Shown piece by piece: positions 60,013 to 64,000 of a stretch of DNA of 64,000 nucleotides. The stretch is taken from NCBI RefSeq assembly GCF_000002985.6, contig NC_003281.10:7502001-7566000 (forward strand). Reading direction: 5' to 3'. The translations under genes and the position numbers were made by a program. Under the pieces are notes generated by a model. That model saw only the letters and a program-made list of their open reading frames with translations, was not told the DNA's origin and did not search any database. This DNA is from Caenorhabditis elegans. Its lineage: Eukaryota > Nematoda > Chromadorea > Rhabditida > Rhabditidae. Position 1 is the first letter of the stretch. Every line of letters starts with the position of its first letter.

Positions 60013-62529
60013 ATGTATGCTCAGCTTATTGTTGTTGCAGTTATAAGTTTCAATTACGTATTATGTGAAAATGGTGAGTTCGATTTTATTTAATTAGAAA
60101 AAAATTTTTTTTCAATATTTGTTGTGTTATAGAAATTGAATTGATTAAGGAAATTTTTATTTATTGCGAAAATGCCGATATTAAATAATTTAAACAATAT
60201 TCAAGAAGAGAACACCAGCAACTTCACTATCGAGATTGAGTATCCTGAAATAAATGAGCGAGAGCTGGTGAAACATCTCATGAAAGATTATTACCAATTT
60301 ACTCGACCTGTAAAAAATTATTCAAGTATGCTAACAGTGACTATTATGCCTCAGATTTATAATTTAGTAGAAGTGGTAATGTTAAAAAAAAGATCGGGAA
60401 AATATCGATAAATTTGATTTAGAACGAACAGAATGAACAAATAAAATTGCTCATCTGGTTTCCTCAAAGTTGGAAGGATGACTATTTGGTATGGGATCCT
60501 GATGAATGGGATGGTATCGAAAAAATAACAATTCCAAAATCAATGGTTTGGTTACCGGATGGTTATATTTTTAATACGTAAGTTATGGTAAATAACATAC
60601 TTTTTTTTTAAATCTGAAACTGTTATTGTTATAAGAATAATGATAGATTTGGAACAAAGTTTGACATATTATTTTTTTCAGAGTAGAAGAAACAGACACT
60701 TTGGATAATCACAATGTGCGTGTTCATTACAACGGAAAAGTTGAAGTGGATTTTAATAAGGTAAGTCTAGGTAGGCACATCTTTAAACATTACCTCCTGT
60801 GTGCCTTCAGCTAATCGATCTCATATGTCCAATGTCAGTCCTCTCATTTCCATTTGATGTTCAACTATGTGCTCTGCAATTTGGGTCATGGACTTATCAA
60901 TCTCATGCTTTAAGTTTCAATGTTCTAGAAGCTTCCGTCAACGAGAATAATGTAAAATGCAACTTCCCACCATTATCAATTCAGAGTTATATTACAGAAA
61001 AACTCCGAATGGGATATCGTAGCGTTCAATGCAACGAAAAAAGTTTCAAAGTATATGAATTTGATTGGAGGTGATAATGTTTACGAGGAGATTTTCTACT
61101 TTTTGGTAAATTTTTCGAGAAATATCTGAAACTTTCAATTGATACTATACGAATTTTTTAGGAAGTCCGCAGAAAACCACTCTACTACATTGTTGTGATT
61201 TTAATTCCAACTTTTCTAATCGTAACAGTATCAAACATCGGATTGTTCACTCCACATGGAGTACATGGAGACAGAGAAGAGCATGTAAGTGCACAATAGA
61301 AGATAAATTCAAGTCTTATTATTTTGAAATGTATGGGAATTCACAACTTGCAATACCGTTCCAGCATTTTCACAGTTAAAAAATCTGAAAGAAGCATGAA
61401 TAAATTGGGAGCAAGCTTACCTCTACGCCGCCTGCTTCATTTGAGCTTACCGTATTTCCTCTATTAGTAAGGCATGCAAAACTAATTTTCGGACACCTAA
61501 TTTGATGCAAAACTAATGGAGGTGCAAAACTAATAGAGGGTGCGAAACTAATTTTCGAACAGGTTTTTTCTCATGTTTTCCATTAAGTTATGGCATAATA
61601 TCATCAATTTCAATAACAACTTATGAACCAAAATGGACGAATTTTACGACTGATACGCGAAAATTGTCCGAGTTGTACTCATATTTTGCCAGTTTTGACT
61701 TGTTATACCAAGTCTGTAAGAGTTTTGATAATTTTTAGAACGATTTTATAATACAAATTTTGAATTCCTAAAAATAGGGAACAAATGAAGGGGAGCAAAA
61801 CTATTAGAGGTGCAAAACTAATAGAGGGTGCAAAACTAATTTTCGATGAGTGATTTTAGATGCAAAACTAATGGAGGTGCAAAACTAATAGAGGTGCCTA
61901 ACTAATAGAGATGCCTAACTAATAGAGGAAATACGGTATGTCATTTATGCGATTATAGAGTTGGATAAATGAAAAAACTTCTGAATATTCTATTCTTCTA
62001 TTTCCAGGTTTCCCTGGGACTTACCACTATGCTTACAATGGCTGTTATTCTAGATATGGTCACTGGACAAATGCCGAAAAGTAGTGAAGGAATTCCCTTA
62101 CTTGGTTAGAAATGTTTCCAATATTTCATTTTTCAGTTTTACATTTCAGGGATGTATGTTTTAATAGAGTTTGCCCTGTCAATTATGGCCGTTTTGGTGT
62201 CAGTACTGATAATATTTGCTCACGAAAGAATGCTCTACATGGATGCAATGCCGCCATTCTGGATTTTCAGATTATTCTCGAAACATAAAAATCAAATCCC
62301 ACTGGCTGAAATGGAATACGATGATTTACGTTCAAGCCCAGTCGATTTGGCTCAAGAGCTCCGATTTTGTATTGAAAAAGTTAGAAAACACTTGGAAGAT
62401 TTGGATTCCAAAGATAAGAATGAGTTGATTTGGCAGAGATTTTTCTCGTGTGCAGATATTATTTGTGGTTCATGCTTCTTTTTTGTTAACTGCATTATTA
62501 CTTTTTACATGTTTATTGAGTATTTTTGA
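60013..62529 (+). CDS. Nicotinic-type Cys-loop ligand-gated ion channel subunit (possibly damaged)
   Basis: Best model: 60013-60073, 60206-60375, 60423-60577, 60682-60760, 60811-61018, 61071-61105, 61162-61284, 62008-62104, 62150-62529; 435 aa. It has a signal peptide (MYAQLIVVAVISFNYVLCEN) and an extracellular domain with WFPQSW and WLPDGY. The Cys-loop has C, 13 residues, C, with FPFDVQ. TM1 includes PLYYIVVILIP, TM2 VSLGLTTMLTMAVILD, then TM3, a short cytoplasmic loop and TM4. The EEH before VSLG and the MPKSSEGIPLLGMY end are acetylcholine-receptor-like, suggesting a cation channel. The C-loop lacks the vicinal Cys pair of alpha subunits. Two junctions are irregular: the strong acceptor at 60132 leads to an early stop, so a weaker one (60205) is used, and a non-consensus 52-nt intron (61019-61070) is needed to keep frame. 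It may be a pseudogene. Confidence 0.7.
61448..61938. mobile_element. MITE with TACCGTATTTCC ends, in channel-gene intron
   Basis: Same family as at 45967-46402: it starts TACCGTATTTCCTCTATTAG and ends AGAGGAAATACGGTA. The body has repeated GTGCAAAACTAATAGAGG units. It lies wholly within the intron between the TM1 and TM2 exons (61285-62007). Confidence 0.8.
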
Positions 62530-62543
62530 CTTTAACAAATAAA
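62512..62543. terminator. Interlocked poly(A) signals of convergent genes
   Basis: AATAAA at 62538-62543 (+) serves the channel gene. AATAAA on the minus strand (62517-62512) serves the transthyretin-like gene and lies within the last codons of the channel's TM4. Confidence 0.6.
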
Positions 62544-62554
62544 ATATACAATTT

Positions 62555-63360
62555 TTAATTCAAACAATCTCTAGTCTCTCCTGAGAATTTACCAGCCAAT
62601 TGGAGAGTTCCGAAATCGAAAATCTTCTTTGGATCTTTTCCACTTGAGATGTATTGAGATGGAATATAAACTGTGATCTTTCTCTGGCAAGGTTTAATTC
62701 CATCATCACAGTCATGGTAGATATTGATTTTTGGTTCAATCGATGTGAATTCATCTGCACTTCCCTTCAAGTCAAATCTTCCCGAGGAATCAGTCTTTCC
62801 AGATACCATAAGCTCATCTGGGGACACTGGAAAAATACGTTTTACGTTAAACTAGGAAGTAATTTTTCAGGAAAATTATGATTTTTCTTTAAGATTTACC
62901 AAACATGAACATGAATAGGTTTTGAAAACTCAATTTGTTCTTAAAGAAAAAATACAATTTTTCAGTTTTGAATCGGCTTCAAAAAATTGTAGGAACCCCC
63001 CCCCCCCCCCCCCCCGCTTTTCGATAATTTCGGATAGGGGTCAGAATGATGTTTGTTGGAAATTTGCAGCTTTCACAGGAAATGAAACTAGGTAATATGT
63101 TTTGTTTTTTCAAAAGTTGCGAACCACTTTAGACACTTATAATCTACCAATTATTAGATTTTCGTTGCAATTTCGTTCGAAAAGAAACTCGGTAACTTAC
63201 GTTTATCTTCATCATAAATTTTAATTTTAACTCCAACAGCTGGTTTATCTTCGCATATAAGCTGTCCTTTGACTCCAACTGATTGCGTTCTTCCCAACGC
63301 CAGAATTACTGTAGGAACTGCAAGGAGAATCAAGGCGCGGAGCATCTGAATTCTAGCCAT
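62555..63360 (-). CDS. Transthyretin-like family secreted protein
   Basis: Two exons: 63360-63201 and 62826-62555; 143 aa. It has a hydrophobic signal peptide (LRALILLAVPTVILALG), then the nematode TTR-like domain (Pfam DUF290/TTR-52 type). The domain includes SVGVKGQLICEDKPAVGVKI, DPDELxxxGKTDSSGRFDLKG-like SPDELMVSGKTDSSGRFDL, YHDC...PCQRK and the C-terminal DFGTLQLAG...RDC. Four cysteines could form two disulfides. These are abundant extracellular nematode proteins; TTR-52 bridges phosphatidylserine on dying cells to CED-1, but most members have no known role. The single intron (374 bp) contains a 20-base C tract. A short 5' region separates the ATG from the window end. I cannot say which numbered ttr gene this is. 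Confidence 0.9.
62996..63015. repeat. C20 homopolymer tract in the ttr intron
   Basis: Twenty uninterrupted C on the plus strand, so G20 on the coding strand of the transthyretin-like gene. It is long enough to form G-quadruplex DNA and to be a DOG-1-dependent deletion hotspot. Confidence 0.9.
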
Positions 63361-64000
63361 TGGATTAAAATAAATGGGTAAAAAGACAGAAACTATAAAG
63401 GTTGACCAATGAGTAAAAAAGTAATGTTGAAGAAGAAGATAAAAATTATAACATTTTTATTTGTCTCTATCTTGACAGTCTTCGTTTTGTCTTTACAAAA
63501 GAACAACCTTGACTTTCATTTCGACCACTACACTTTTCATCACTAGACTCCGCCCAGTATTTGAATTTTTTCACAATATCCATGTTATATTGTGATAATT
63601 TTGCTGGTTTGTCAAGTGGGTATTCTCAAGATTTTGTCTACATACATAATTTCATGAGAATCCGAAATATATAGCTGCCGACATCTCATGACTCCATTTA
63701 TGCCAATGGTTACTGGCTTGACCGCAACTTAAACACCACACTAATATATGAAGAAACCAGTGCTAGAACTGCTCAAGCTTTAAAACAAAAAAAAGTGTGA
63801 GAAAATTTAGACTAAAATAATGATTTTTTCATACTATATTCTGAATTATTTTTAAAAAATTAACTTAAGAACCATGGAAATTCCAAATTGTCATGAACGA
63901 AATGAAAACCGTTTCACATTTAACTTTCTCTCTCGTTTTATAAGAACTACAAACACACCTCCAATTGATGAAATTAGTTGAAAATCACCATAGTAATGAG
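63361..64000. other. Upstream region of the transthyretin-like gene
   Basis: 640 bp, AT-rich, presumably its promoter. I see no further gene or clear motif. Confidence 0.5.

Noticed and set aside
1..64000. tRNA, rRNA, CRISPR array or prokaryotic operon signals
   Set aside because: No tRNA B-box with a cloverleaf context, no spaced repeats, and no Shine-Dalgarno organisation; the DNA is nematode nuclear.

Overview
The window is Caenorhabditis elegans nuclear DNA, from the part of chromosome III that carries the anterior Hox pair. The evidence is AT-rich sequence, many 42-60 nt introns with TTTTCAG acceptors, operon-like gene pairs about 100-200 bp apart, and coding sequence I recognise as cls-1, clk-2, cux-7, lig-4, lin-39, ceh-13 and mir-231. 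Gene identities come from recognising translated sequence; no database search was run. Exon boundaries were worked out by hand from GT..AG sites and reading frame.

Left part (1-27 kb, gene-dense). The window opens inside the last exons of a U2SURP/SR140-like splicing factor gene (+). After a 5 kb spacer with repeats comes cls-1 (+, CLASP microtubule stabiliser, 16 exons, 1378 aa). clk-2 (-, TEL2 family, 877 aa) converges on cls-1 and is the second gene of an operon behind cux-7 (-, AKAP17A/XE7-like, 495 aa). Across a promoter of about 300 bp lies a second, oppositely oriented operon: a PPP1R11/inhibitor-3-like gene (+, 107 aa), then lig-4 (+, DNA ligase IV, 743 aa). Two genome-maintenance genes, clk-2 and lig-4, are therefore the downstream members of back-to-back operons. 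lig-4 and lin-39 are tail to tail, with 4.4 kb between them.

Hox part (27-56 kb). lin-39 (-, 253 aa) and ceh-13 (+, labial type, 202 aa) are divergent across 21 kb of noncoding DNA. That spacer holds the mir-231 hairpin (minus strand), several inverted-repeat elements including a 1.3 kb TTAA-flanked palindromic transposon, and GC-rich islets with recognisable sites: CCAAT plus CCCGCCC near both genes, and a TCF/POP-1 site upstream of lin-39 matched by one downstream of ceh-13. lin-39 intron 1 contains an E2F site next to a CHR-like site, and similar pairs occur in both arms of the TTAA element.

Right part (56-64 kb). Past ceh-13 are a near-perfect 400 bp inverted repeat, a nicotinic-type Cys-loop channel subunit gene (+) with two odd splice junctions, and a transthyretin-like secreted protein gene (-). 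The last two converge with 25 bp between their stop codons.

Most likely to repay checking: the divergent DNA-repair operons, the E2F/CHR pairs, the TGTCGGCA plus POP-1 composite, the cysteine-rich frame inside a lin-39 intron, and the channel gene's damaged-or-unusual exons.
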